64,000 nucleotides of DNA from Ophioceras dolichostomum (lineage: Eukaryota > Ascomycota > Sordariomycetes > Magnaporthales > Ophioceraceae). A model generated the notes under the pieces. The model was given only the letters and a program-made list of their open reading frames with translations, was not told the origin of the DNA and did not search any database. Shown here in pieces: positions 12,801 to 24,741 of this stretch (within the stretch, counting starts at the first letter, position 1; every line of letters begins with the position of its first letter). The stretch is taken from NCBI GenBank assembly GCA_003049485.1, contig PYST01000126.1, positions 36,708 through 100,707 on the forward strand. The letters run 5' to 3'. The position numbers were made by a program, and so were the translations under genes.

Positions 12801-15800
12801 ACTATGCGCAACAGGTACATCGGCCACTTCCTGCCCACCGCCGTTATAAACATAGTTACATTCTTTTCAAAGCTTCCGAAATCTCTAATTAAGAACGACC
12901 TAGCACTTTTTTTCCCTTTCAAATGCTATCCTGCGATGGTAAATCTCGCCCAAAGTGAGAAGGTGGTGCAACGCAATGCCTCACCTTTCGGCAGTCCGCT
13001 TCGCTGGCAAGCGTATTCCGTCCGATAAACTCTGAATAAAAGTGAATTCCTTTCTAGTCATCATTAGAGAACACGGTCCCTTTGTCTCCTTCCATTTCCA
13101 AGCAGGTTTGGTTGATATATTGGCCATGTACTTCGTCGACTTCGATATGTTGTCGACAGGAGCCTTCCTTTGTTGACATTTTCCAACGCACCTTCCGGGG
13201 CCGGGAGTGGTGGGATGGCAAGTTGGAGGGAGGCAAGATAGGCTGATGAGAGTAGTGTTTGCAATCTCTGCTAAAATCCACCACCCGCAGGAGATGCCTT
13301 TCATCTTCCATTCATCTTCGCCGTCGGCCAGTGAGGATCCCGGGATGGGCATTGTTGGCTTCGAGAACGCCCGATGGCTTCAAAGTCGAGACCCCGAACT
13401 GACCCGGATGATCCGAGATGGAAAGAGTTGATGCTGAGAAAAAGAGTTGAGGCTGAATCTGAAGGGGAAATGAACAGGGTGAACCGGAAAAAAAAGCCAC
13501 GGCGCTTCTCAAACCTCACCACTATTATCGAAGCTGCATCGATCGAGTGGATTAGTGTGCTGTGAGAAGGAATGTACCTCCCAAATTGTTGTTTGGCGTC
13601 ACTAGTGCAACAGGCCATCTTGATCGGAACCAGTGGCTGCCGTTGGAAAAATATGTCTGAACTGTATTGATAAAACGAGGGGGATGAACTGGACTGGAAT
13701 CAATCCCTCAATTCAACCCAATGTACTGAAGCAAAAGCTGCTCGGCCGAATCAACTCACTAGGCTGCCTACAGTAGATAGTGTCTCATCAGTTTGACGCA
13801 AGGTACCCGTCTCGCCTGCCGTGCTTGTGCTAGGCAATCAATATGAGGAAAAGGACACCTGCTCACCTGCCACTGATAGCTCGTATCTGCTGTAGTAGTC
13901 AAAACTATGTGTAGCATTTTTTTTCTTTTAGCAGGCCTCTAGCTTGCAAATTGGCCGACTTTTTGGGGTCACTTGGTATGAGAGATCTGAGAAAGGTGGC
14001 GCTGGAGTGGGGATGCTATCAACGCGACCAAGAAACCGTTAATTGAGCTCCGTTCTCTCGGCGCTGTTAGTTCTTGATGCAATTGAGGCAACCGGTTTTA
14101 AGGTCTCATCGATCGACAGGTTGGCACCAATTCTGCCTGTAGTCTACGACATTATCCCTATCTATAGGCCGCTGTCAAGAGAATTCTAGAAGCAAACATT
14201 GATGAAAAGGAGGAAAGGGGTGGGATTGAAAGCCACAGGGAAGGAGCTTGGGAGCTCTCACCGGAGAGCCGCCGGAAAGGGACATGAGGTTCTAATTACA
14301 TACATGCACGCACGTCCTTCCGTACACAATTTTGGACTGCGCTCATCGCCCTCCTGAGACCTCGCAGAAGAAGCCTAGATTCCCGCCTCGATTCGCCGCA
14401 CCACCCAACCCACGGTCTCGTGAAACTTTTGTTTTGTTCGGTCCCGCCGCTTATTGCTCTTTTCCCCAGACGGAGGATAATAAAGATCAAAAAGATCTTA
14501 CAAGGGCATTTCTGCAAAGCTTTCGTGCGTGTTCTCAATGTCATGCTTGCCCGTGCGGTTTGATCGCCGACTCGCCATTCCGTCACACAGACATCCGACG
14601 TCGAATCGAGTTTAGCCCGGGGTAGCAAAGGGAGACAGGGGTCTTCCCGACCCTCACCGACAAGAAAAGTGTCAGGGTCGCCTGGCGGCTTGCGTCTCCC
14701 CCCTCCCTCTCTGCAGGCTCTGGGGTTTTGCTGCAGAGCACACCAGGAGGTTGCTGCAGAGGACAGACCAGACAGATAACGAGAGGTGAGTGTGTGTGTG
14801 TGTGCACGAGCCCCAAAAAGCCACAGAGAACAGACCAGAGCATGCGAACACGGAAGAGAGAGAGAGATAGAGCACAGAAGAAGAGGTGTCAGAGATGCAC
14901 ACGGGAGCGCCAATGCAGGGCCTTTGGCGTCTGATGGCTACGATTGGCTTCTTGTCCACCTACTTGCCTTCCCTCACTTCCTGGGACATTGACTCTGACA
15001 TGACATGTTGACCATAGGAACGGCTTCGTCCTGACCCTCGTGCTCAGTGATATCCCGAGTCAACAACCCACGCTCGTTCTGCACCGCACAGTCTTACGCT
15101 CGTTCTCGCCCATTCTAAGCCTCCAAAGCATCCTTCTCGTTTGTCTTGCGTTCCTTTCGTCGAAGCTCACCGCCGTCATTCGTTTGCAATAATAAAAAGG
15201 GTGTTATCAAGGGCCCAGCCAGCCAAGGAGACATCTGGTGTCGCGCCGACATCGATCTCCGCATTCCGTACCCACGAGGTCCACATCTTGCGGGCAGGGA
15301 ACTCCACCCAACAAGGGAGCAAGGGAGTCCGGGCCAGGAACAAGGGTGGGAGAGACAAGGGTTGAAGAACGAGGGTGCTCTTTCGAGGTTGCAAGCACTC
15401 GTTCTGGCCATTTGCAGGTCGCCATTGTTGTGTCGCTCGTTTCTTCTGCAGGCTGTCCGCTGCACTGGACTCCTCCTTGTCCTCCACACCCACCACCCAC
15501 ACCGCACCTCGTCGACGACACCCCAGGATCCCAAGGCATCCCAAGGACAACCCCTTCAGTTTCGAGACGCAAACCGCAACACCATCGTCATACGCACACA
15601 ACTAGCCTTTCAGATAGAGACCCATACCGCCAGTCATACCTGGTGTCACACCGTCGATATCCCTCACTCCGATCTTGTTTCCCAAACCAAAAATCCATCT
15701 CCTACTCTTTGTTCTCTTTTGTTCTTTGTTGCAACGACGCAAGGCGCAAGACAAGGCACACCCCGGACGGAGTCAACGGCATCGACTCTTCCCTCTGCTA

Positions 15801-16269
15801 TCTGCCCTCGTGGTGTACAAACTTTGCCACCTTCGAATCATCGGTCGACTTGGTTCAAAGGGGGCGAGAACCACGAGATCACACTCAACCCAACAGCCAT
15901 TCCAGGCACAGTCGCTGCGCAGGGAACGTCCCGGAACAATCACAGTCGGGAGAGAGATAGAGCTTTCCGAATTCCTCATTGTCCGTCGTGAGGCGTCCCA
16001 TACGGTCTGAGAAGAGAGGACAAGGCTTGGAACCGGCTCTCGGGAGTGCCCCGCCTCTCTTGTCTCGACTCCCCGGAAATCTCGAGAGCAATACCAGCCA
16101 AAAGCCAAAAGGGAGCTCGAGTCACAGTTCTAGTCACAGTTCTTTTCATGACTACCGCCACGAATGTGCCTCGAGTTATCACGTACTTCATAGCCAGAGC
16201 CGAAGTCGACCAGCGGAGGTCCTTCGGGAGGAATCATCAGATCGAGAGCGACGAAAAAAATCTCCCAAT

Positions 16270-18937
16270 ATGGCGGCACTAGGGAGGCAGTCGAGCTTCT
16301 TGCCGACGATCAAATGCTCGTCATGCGGGGACCAGATAGAAATCTCCATGATGGGAGAGCATGTGTGCAAGACGTCGACAAAGTCATCATCAGGAAGTAA
16401 GAACAGCTACATCCACCGAGTTAACTTCTCCTCGATCTCGAAGTCTTGTTTACCCTCGGGACGACACTGACCTCTTTTGTCTTTGAACTTGCTACAGCCT
16501 CTCCACCAGAAGCATTCGACAATTTTAAACCATGGAACAAGGCAGTACACGAGAAGATTGGCCGAGTACCACCACCACCAAAGGTCGACACATTAGCAGC
16601 CAGTGAGTTAAGCCTTGAGCTCTCCTTCTTATGCTGGAACCAGCTCTTCTGTGCTCGTGATCAAGAACGCCATACCACCTTCCACCGAAATGCTAACAAG
16701 TCCATCGTGACTTAGACCGAACATACTACAGGGCAGGACAGCTGACGCCAGTCAGCAACTCGAGCGGATCGGCGTCAAGAAGCGCCTCTCCACTAACACC
16801 AAACGCCCGATCCGGCCCAGGAGGCCGGTCCGACGACTACTTCGCTCCGAAGATTGCGAGCGAGTACGACTCAACCCCTCCACAATCGCGACGGGCCGGC
16901 GGCGGCGGATACGGTGGTCTTGACGGGTTCGACGACCAGCTGTACCCGGCCGCGTCGCCGAAGAAGCAAGCACCCAGCCTCCTGCAGCGGATGAACACGA
17001 TCGCGCCAGGGCCCTTCGAGCTGAACAGGAGACCGGGGGCGAGGAACAACGCGTTCCCGTCAAGGGGGAACAGCCAAGACGACGGCTCGAGCCTCGACGG
17101 CAGCGCGCCGCCGTCGTTATCCAACTCATACGGGACGCTCGAGAGACCCAGGACGGCGAACTCGAATGCGAGCTTTGGGTCTTCTGGCCAGCAACCGCCC
17201 AGGTTGCCGAGGAAAAACAACTATAGCGGCTTCGGGCCTCCGCAAAGAGGAGGAGACGACTTCGAGCCAGAGCCTCTGAATGCGAGCAACCGCGCAGGCA
17301 CGTTCCCGCGACCAAGCGAGCCAGCTGATCCACCACTGCGCACGCCTTCAGCGCCAGGCATGCGACCGGACAGGATGCGACGCCCATCGAATAACCTGCC
17401 ACCGCCCGTGATGAACGGCGAGCGATCCCGCCGGCCGTCAAACGACATCATGGCCCGTCCTCCACTACCACCGCCCATGGGCGACGACAGGACCCGCCGG
17501 CCCTCCCTCGCGCCGGACACGTCGCGGCCTCCTCCGCCGCGCAAGAGCATCGTCAGCCGCCCGCAGACGCGCGACGGCGGCGGCGGCGGCAACATGCCCG
17601 AGATCAACCTGGCCGTCGAGTTCGGCATCGGCAACCCGTACCACAGCCCGAACCCGTCCATGTCGTCCAGCACGTCCTCGTCCAGCGGGCTCGCGAGCCA
17701 GCGCAGCGCCGGCTCGATCTCCCAGGGCGTCCCCAGCACGCAGCCCAGCTACGAGTCCAGCCCTGCCCGGTCGCTCCGCTCCCGCGGCGGCCCTCGCCCT
17801 CCAATGCGGAATCCCTCCGCCGGGTCTAACAAGGGCGGCGGTAGCAGATTCGACGACGTGATGGCCGACCTGCAGTCCTCAATGGAAGACCTCGGCTCTT
17901 CGGCGTCCTCGCGGAGAAACGATCGCGACCGCGACCTCCCCGCGGCGCCGCCGCAGCCCCCTCCCTTCGACAAGAAGTCAGGCTCGCTCCGCAGTCTGCG
18001 CTCCAACAACAACGACCGCGGCCGCAGCCGTGACGCCCTCGACCGTGGCCGTACAGGCGGTGACTCCTCCTACTCGTACTCCAACCGCTACGGCTCCCCA
18101 GATCGAGATCGCACACGCGGCACCTCCCGCGCACGCTCCCGCGGCCGCGAACCACCCAACAGCGCCACCACCGCCAGCCGCGGCATCTGCAAAGCCTGCG
18201 GCGACCCGATCTCCGGAAAGTCGATCTCGTCCGCCGACGGGCGCCTGACGGGCCGCTACCACAAGGCGTGCTTCAAGTGCGCGACGTGCGGCGACTTCTT
18301 TTCCGGGTCGACCTTCTACGTGCACGACGACCGCCCCTACTGCGAGCGCGACTGGCACAAGGCCAACCGTTCCCTCTGCGGCTCCTGCGACAACGGAATC
18401 GAGGGCCAGTACCTGGCGGACGAGGACGACAAGAAGTACCACCCGGACTGCTTCACGTGCGCGGACTGCGGCACGGTGCTGAGGGATGGGTATTTCGACG
18501 TTGGGGGGAAGCAGTATTGCGAGAGGGATGCTTGGAGGAGGACGCAGCAGCAGATGCAGATGCAGCAGCAGCCTTGGCTTGCTGCTGGTGGCGCTGGTGC
18601 TGGTGCTGGTGCAGGAAATAACAATTTGGGCGTGCCGGGTCAGAGGACGATGAGCACTATGAGCGGCATCAGCGTTACTAGCAACGGCAGCCGGCGCGGC
18701 ATGCCGCTTGCTGCGAGCGGGTTGCCGGGTGGGCCGAAGGCGGGCGCGTTCCCGCCGAGCGGACTCAGGCCTGTCGGGCCTGCTTCCGCTCCTGGTCCTG
18801 GTCCTGGTCCTGGCGGCATGTTGGCTGCTGCTCCGGGGGGCTTGCCGGGTGGTAGGCCGTTTGGGCTGCCGAGTGGGAATAGGTTGGGGCCGAGGCCGAG
18901 GATGGAGAAGCGGATGACGAGGTTGGGGATGATGTGA
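16270..18937 (+). CDS. LIM-domain protein, paxillin-like (three exons)
   Basis: Exons are 16270-16396, 16498-16602 and 16716-18937, giving 817 residues. Introns are GTAAGA..CAG and GTGAGT..TAG, the second with a TGCTAAC branch point at 16691. The start begins MAALGRQSSFLPTIKCSSCG, followed by a small CxxC..H..C cluster. The middle (about 80-560) is long, disordered, and rich in Ser, Pro, Arg and Gly. Two LIM zinc domains follow at about 569-620 (CKACG..HKACFKC..CERD) and 632-683 (CGSCD..HPDCFTC..CERD), then a Gly/Ala/Pro-rich tail. In fungi such proteins act as scaffolds at the cortex, polarity sites or septa (Pxl1/paxillin and Rho-GAP relatives); no RhoGAP domain is visible here, so a paxillin-like adaptor fits best. 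The function is inferred from the LIM pair and the conserved N-terminus. Confidence 0.9.
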
Positions 18938-21900
18938 GAGGCGTACTAGCTAGTGCCCTTCACTCGGACCTTGCTCCTTCATGTTTTTTTTTCTTTGGGA
19001 TTCGTCACCAGCGGCCACGGTCGTTTTGTCTTGATATCTGATTTTGTAATACTTCCTATTTCTGTTCTGTTCTGTTCCCCCATCACTCACGCACACGCAA
19101 ACACACACTCTTTTTTCCCCCTTACCACATCTCTGTTTTATTCAGATACCCACACATCATTACAATATACCCAGCAGCTTCGTTGTTTTCAAGCTTACGG
19201 TTGGGAATTGTTTGTCTACGGATTTCTCACATGTCTTTGTTATCTTGCTCTTTCTTTTCCCTTCTCTTCACATCGAGATCTTGGAGGTCGAAACCACCGA
19301 CCCCATTATCTATCATGATTATGACTAAGAGTTTTTGTTCACTTCGTTTCAAAAAAAATGGGCGGGCGTTAGCGGAGGAGGACTGGGATAGGGCAGATGG
19401 ACGGTTGCCCTGGGGAAGGAGGTACTTATGCCTGGCGAGTCGGTGGGTGGGCAGGGCAGAGGGAAGGGGGTACGGCTGGGGTTCGGAGAGGAAACTGGCC
19501 TTGGTTGGGGGGGGGGGGGGNNNNNNNNNNNNNNNNNNNNNNNNNNNNNNNNNNNNGGGGGGGGCGGCTGGCTGGTCGCGTAGGCCTGGCTGCCTGCGTG
19601 TGTCTGTATTCAAAGCCAACATCATACACTATCTACGTCTACCTACCTCCTATCTACAGGCTGGGTGGTGTATTCCATCCGATTCGCGACTCGGTAAAGG
19701 TAGTAGCCATAATAATCATTGCTCTTCCGAAGAGCGCCACGCATAATTAACTGTTTGAGGTCAAGCATGGTCTTATTCTGTGTTACCTGTTACCGCCCGT
19801 ATGGACGGACGCCTGTAGATCTTTTACCCCGCGTTGATCTTGGAAGGATTGCGGCTTTTGATATCGAAGACTACCTGGTATTCCCTGTCCTGGTTGGTTT
19901 GAGGATGTGATGCGCACGCCCCTTTTTATGCACCTCGAGTGTGTTCCATGTGCGGAGCACAGCGTCAGGATACGTAGGATGTGAGGCAGCACCGCCACAA
20001 TGGTATCTGATTGATTAAGTCACCTATCTATCTTCTCGGGAGACTTTATACGCTCTAATACGCCGTTTTGCTGTTGCGGGCGTCTCGTGCCTTGTGTTGT
20101 TGTTGGGTGAGAGGTTCTGTTGGCCGTGAAAGACTCGCCACTCGCCGTCAGCCTTGCCTCCTTACCTCCTAGGGATTCTCCAGTGCTCGCGCAACTGAGT
20201 AATTGTTCCGTCTGTCATACGGATTACTGAGTGATCCGGCTGAAATGGCTGGGTGCTTTAGACGCAAGAGATGGACGTTGGTTCTCCCTCACCTTGAACC
20301 GTTTTGTGGAGGCTGCGTGTGAAGGCTCTTGCTGCTGATGTCCTCTCGAATCTTTGCAGCCACAGAACGCTTGGGGCCGACAGCCTTCCATGTACATCGA
20401 GAACCCACTCCTCAATACCGAAGCCACCCCGTTCCGACAGGTATAATTGGAGGCCTCGAGAGGACTCAACAGAAAAAGGAAGAAAGCGTAGACCCTGGAA
20501 AGATGGCATGTGTTGTCATCAACCAATAACTAACGTGCATACATGCTAACTATCATCTTGTGTGCCTGGAAACAGGCCGGCGGTTATCAACCGGGCTGGC
20601 TTTCTCACCTAAGCCGAGGCATAGAAGCAAGCAGGTTGAGGGCCCGTACAGCAGCGCCGCTGGGTGGTTTTCTCGTAGACCATAGGTGATGGACGACACG
20701 CGCGGGCAGACCTTTGAGCGAAGCGGAATAATTCCCCTTCATCAACTTGGTCCTCTTCGCTCTTGGGGCGGAGGCGGGTAGGTACGGATAGTGCAGGTCG
20801 GCCGAGCAGCCGGCGGCTCTTGGGCAAGGAGATCCATCCAGACCGTCAGTAGCAAGGCGTTTGTTCGTTCATTCGTCTCGCTTTTCTCTCGCTCTAACGA
20901 GCCCTAGTCAATGAGCATTCACACACAAATTAGTAACATTTTCCACATACATGCGGAGGACCAATGGGGACGCTTCCAATTGACTGTCACCTTCCAACCA
21001 CAGCTCTGATGATGTCGGGCGTCTTCCCCCGATGAGACGAGTCGTCCGCCCATAGGCGCCAGGACCGGAGTGGGTGGAGAGGAGTGAATATCTTGCCAAG
21101 GTCTTGGTCTTGGTCTCAGATGCGGCGCCGGGGCTTTCTCCGAATGAGGTTTTTTCTCCCTCCTTTCTGCTTCCTCGTCCTTCTCCTTAGTCGGCGGTCC
21201 TCCTCTCTTCTCTCGTCGCATCACCATTGCAGTACGGCAAAACCTGCAAGCTTTGAGTTTCTTGGGCTCTGGGCGCATGAGCCCAGCCAGAAGTTCGAGT
21301 GTCAAGATCGGGCGCTGCGCCGACTGGTGAGGCTCTTGGGAGAAAATTGGCGGACGAAAAGGTACCTGAAACCCTAGCCCGACTCAGCGGGGAGGGAAGG
21401 CTTTCCCACATCTTCGAGAAAAATTCTGGTGTGGAAGCTGGAGCCGCAGCACACACAGGACGTTCATCCATGATCCATGGCTTCCCGCACCATCATATTC
21501 TCTGGCATCTTGGCACCTCAGTTGGACGAATGCTATCGCTTCCTCTTGCTCCAATTCTCTTCAACTACTCCACGGTCGAGACGGTCGCAACGAACTTTGG
21601 CTGGTCGACTGCTCCCTTCTTCGGCAGCCGTTTCCGCGGGATATCTAACCTAGTTGCTTTTCATCTAGATGGAACGCGCCATGGCCTGCCTGGAGACCAA
21701 CCCGACGAGCCCTTACTCGAGGCAATCCCTGCTTTCTCCTCTTATCTTCGGCATCTCGGCATGACATGTTGACCACCTTGCCAGGTTCATGGCTGTTAAA
21801 GGTCGAGGAGAGGCTGTACCGATCGAGCGTGTGCTGCCAGTCCAGGTAACTGGGCACGCGACCTCGTCCTCGCATACTGGGTAGAGCAGGTGCCGCACTG

Positions 21901-22399
21901 GCGAAAACTGCCACCATGTCTCACTCGCTTCGCCTCACGGTTCGCCCCGTTTAAACCAGTCGTTGACGGGATGGGATTGTCTGCCGCGCTCTGAGCTCTG
22001 AAGGCTTGAAGTCAGCCTCCGCCAAGTCGTGGCTCCTACTACCTACGACAGTTTTACGGGGACATAGCCTGGCATATCGAACATCTACGTAGCATCTGCT
22101 ACACCTTGAATCACCGACCTCTGTATCATCTAGCCGTTGCTTGGAAACATGGCACTGTTTGGGAGGGAGCTGGGCATGCACCGACCAGCTGGCGCCTCGA
22201 GAGGCGGTACGGCGATAACAGGTCCTCATCCTCGTAGAGTGAGATGATAAATGCCCCGTCCAGTCTCAAGGAGGGAAGCTCAAGGAAAGAGGCCCCTTTC
22301 CTCCTCCTCGCAGTTAGATTAGTACTGCTGCCTCGTCCCCAGCTCCAGACAAAGGTTGACGGCCCGTCTCGCAACCTCAGCCATCCCCTCCGCCATCCT
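18938..22399. other. intergenic region with assembly gap, no gene recognised
   Basis: The start is likely the 3' UTR of the LIM-protein gene (T-rich, near 18970-19170). A gap of unknown bases interrupts a G run at 19521-19556. Nothing further on reads as a protein gene; frames that cross the gap are artefacts. Confidence 0.55.
19521..19556. other. assembly gap (36 N) inside a poly-G run
   Basis: Fourteen G bases (19507-19520) precede 36 N, and eight G bases (19557-19564) follow. Assembly probably failed in a long G homopolymer or G-quadruplex-forming tract. True length and content are unknown. Confidence 0.98.
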
Positions 22400-22410
22400 T
22401 TATATATAAG
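22400..22410 (+). promoter_or_regulatory. TATA box of the cytochrome-domain gene
   Basis: TTATATATAAG lies 140-150 bp upstream of the first ATG (22550) of the AA8-like gene and points the same way. Spacing allows a 5' UTR of roughly 100 bp. Confidence 0.6.
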
Positions 22411-22549
22411 CAACAGTAGACTCTTCATCCATCGCCCATCATCCCTCATTCTCTGGCAGGTGTGTTTGATATTTTAAGGTTGTTAGCAGACCGGTCAACC
22501 TAAGCAGCATCGCACTCCAGCCTCTCACACAGCCCATTGTTCTCTTGCC

Positions 22550-23437
22550 ATGCCTCGAAGACCTACAACCATCAGGGCAGCCGCCGCCGCCGCACCGTCC
22601 AGGCCAGCAGCCAGATCGATGAAGTTCACTGGCGGCATCTGCGGCCTCCTCGCCTTCCAAGTCCTCGCCACGGCCCTCCTCCTCCCCCTCATCCTGCCGA
22701 CTGGCACCCGCGCCGAAGACCCCACCTCCTCGCCCTCGCAGAGCAGCGCCCCCTTCGTCGACCAGGCGACGGGCCTGACCATGGAGCGCTTCTTCGGCGC
22801 GCGCACCTCCTTCGCGTTCGGCATCGCCCTGCCCCAGGACGCCGCCTCGACCTCCTTCATCGGCCAGCTGTCGTTCCCGCTGGGCGCCGGCGGGCAGGGC
22901 TACGGCGCCATGGGGTTCACGGGAGATATGGAGGGCAACTTCATCCTCGCGGCCTGGCCCGACGGCAACGGCGGCGTGATGGCGTCGTTCCGGCAGGCCA
23001 CGGACGAGGACAACCCGCCCGAGGTGGCGGGCAACTTCAAGGTGCGCCCCATCGCCAGGGGAGTCAGCGTCAACGCAACTAGCCTCACGTATACGTTCCT
23101 GTGCGAGAACTGCCTGGATTCGACCCTCGGCTTGGGACCTGCGGAGACGGCGGGGAACCGCGTCATGGGCTGGGCGCTGTCGCTTCAGCCGGTGAGGGAC
23201 CCGGCCAACCCGGGCGCGCGACTGGGGTTTCACGAGAGGGGGTTCGGCCCCTTCACAGCGAGGCTGGGCAATTCGAGGACGGCGCAGTTCGAGGCCGTGG
23301 CTGCGCTGGCTAGCGAACCGGTCGCGGCGTCGAGGAACGCGGTCGCTGCCACGCCGAATGTGTTTGGCGGAGAAGGTGGTGGTGGCGACGACAGTGGGGA
23401 CGAAGATGATGGTGATCGTGACGACGATGATGATTAG
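22550..23437 (+). CDS. secreted or anchored DOMON cytochrome (CDH/AA8-type)
   Basis: One uninterrupted frame of 295 residues. After a hydrophobic signal segment (about 25-52) comes a domain like the haem b cytochrome of cellobiose dehydrogenase (PF16010; CAZy AA8). In that family haem is held by one Met and one His. Here Met127, in GDMEGNFILAAW, and His228, in GFHERGFGPF, align with them and are 101 residues apart, against 98 in the Phanerochaete enzyme; the CENC pair (185/188) matches the family disulphide. No flavin dehydrogenase domain follows. The last 20 residues are nearly all Asp, Glu and Gly. A second in-frame ATG (22619, Met24) would put the signal peptide at the very N-terminus and may be the true start; from 22550 the extra basic arm would favour a signal anchor. 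Likely role: extracellular electron transfer, for example to lytic polysaccharide monooxygenases (inference). Confidence 0.85.
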   Translation: MPRRPTTIRAAAAAAPSRPAARSMKFTGGICGLLAFQVLATALLLPLILPTGTRAEDPTSSPSQSSAPFVDQATGLTMERFFGARTSFAFGIALPQDAASTSFIGQLSFPLGAGGQGYGAMGFTGDMEGNFILAAWPDGNGGVMASFRQATDEDNPPEVAGNFKVRPIARGVSVNATSLTYTFLCENCLDSTLGLGPAETAGNRVMGWALSLQPVRDPANPGARLGFHERGFGPFTARLGNSRTAQFEAVAALASEPVAASRNAVAATPNVFGGEGGGGDDSGDEDDGDRDDDDD

Positions 23438-24741
23438 TCTGAGTACCTACTCGGTAGGTAGGGAGGCAGAGAAGGGTTTTAGGGAAACGCAGAGCTCTTC
23501 TTCTCTTCTGGGTCTGGCCCGGGTGTACATCTTCTGTCTTTTCTTCTTTGGTCTCTGGGAGCGATACACTATTTGCGATATACCACTGTCTTTATAGAAA
23601 CTGTTACGGAATTTAGCGAGTCTACGGCTAGGGTCTTTTGTTTCGTCCCTCGATCATCTACATGCTCCCCTCCGAGCTCTCGCAAAGTTGACCTTGCTCG
23701 AACGACTTCTCCTTGGAGCATTGCCAGAAGGGGTCTACTATGTCCAGTAAAATACTGCAATCAACTGAAGTATTAGGTTAGTGGCTACAACTATCTTCAT
23801 GTACAGTCAACGCTGAACCAGATGAGCCTCGAAGGCCTCTCAACCGTCCCGTTTCCTTAAGTCCGTGAAGGCGCTCCCGGCGATATCTGCAAGGGGCATC
23901 TTGGGGCGGGTTGGGCCGAGCTCAATTAGGCCTGTCGTTCTTCCGGTTCGTACCAGCCAGGCGCGACCTTTTGCGTCAGCCGGGACAGACGACACACTTT
24001 TGTGTATGTGAAGGGATACACGAAGAAAGATATACCCAGGATTATGCTGTTTTGAATTAGCAAGGAAATTGCTGTCAAGCATGAGGCAATCCACCCCGCA
24101 GACAGGAGCGGCCGCTAGCTGACCTCTCTCTGTTCCGGAGCAGTGGGTCGGCCGGCCGACTTGCGGCCTCGAGGCGCGGCACAGCCGGGGGAAGGTTCCC
24201 GAGTCCAGCACTCAATTGGGCAGCCCCAAGGCCGGACAGGGCCCGGATGGCCGGCCGCAAAGCACATGAAACGGGGGACAAATAAGAGTCACACCGCGAT
24301 TTCGGAAAGTAGTACGGGTGCTTTTACGTAGGGCAGCAGCACGCGGGGCCTTTTTGGCTTTGGCAAGCGACACGGCTGCCGGACGTAGGCCCCTCGCCTC
24401 GTCTCTTTCCTCTCCGGCTCCGGGGTTTGTTTGAAGTCATGATGGACTGAATGGCCAGCCGGTTGGCTCACTCGTGGGCCGGCTGGGCCGGCAATGCGCG
24501 ATGACTCTTCAGATTGATTGAACGAGCTTTCTTCAATACTTGACTTCGCAAACATCACCACCATCCAACTACCTCTTTTTCCCTTCCTTCCATTCGAGCT
24601 TCCACTAATGGGAGCACCCAAGAACGAACCGATCTTCTGATCTCTTTTCGAACGAAACTAAGCGGGGTGATCACTGGCAGTCCAACGAAATCTATTCGTT
24701 CAGAGTCTCCTGTTGTCGCCCGTCACTCGCGAAGAGGCACG
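23438..24741. other. intergenic, no gene recognised
   Basis: 3' flank of the cytochrome-domain gene and promoter of the GPI-anchored protein gene. No convincing frame or RNA gene. A TACCTACTCGGTAGGTAGG palindrome-like motif sits at about 23441-23462, just past the stop codon. Confidence 0.6.

Larger units (their letters stand above)
6582..16269. other. 9.7 kb intergenic region, no credible gene
   Basis: This holds the divergent upstream regions of the inositol-phosphate synthase gene and the LIM-protein gene. CT-rich tracts on the coding strands near both starts (about 7200-7600 and 15100-16200) look like promoter or 5' UTR DNA. All open frames are short, compositionally odd and without motifs. 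A frame on the minus strand at 10485-10718 ends in a Pro/Val/Gly-rich tail and was considered but not accepted. A short TG microsatellite lies near 14790-14808. Confidence 0.5.

Noticed and set aside
14296..14913. Minus-strand frame of 205 codons with a hydrophobic, Cys-rich start
   Set aside because: Composition follows a TG/CA microsatellite and GA-rich tract; no family motif, and overlapping frames are similar in quality.
15146..16010. Long plus-strand frames upstream of the LIM protein
   Set aside because: Several overlapping frames are open at once, none is conserved, and the DNA fits a long CT-rich 5' leader of the LIM gene.
19183..19750. Frames that run across the N gap
   Set aside because: They include unknown bases and G homopolymers; no meaning can be given.
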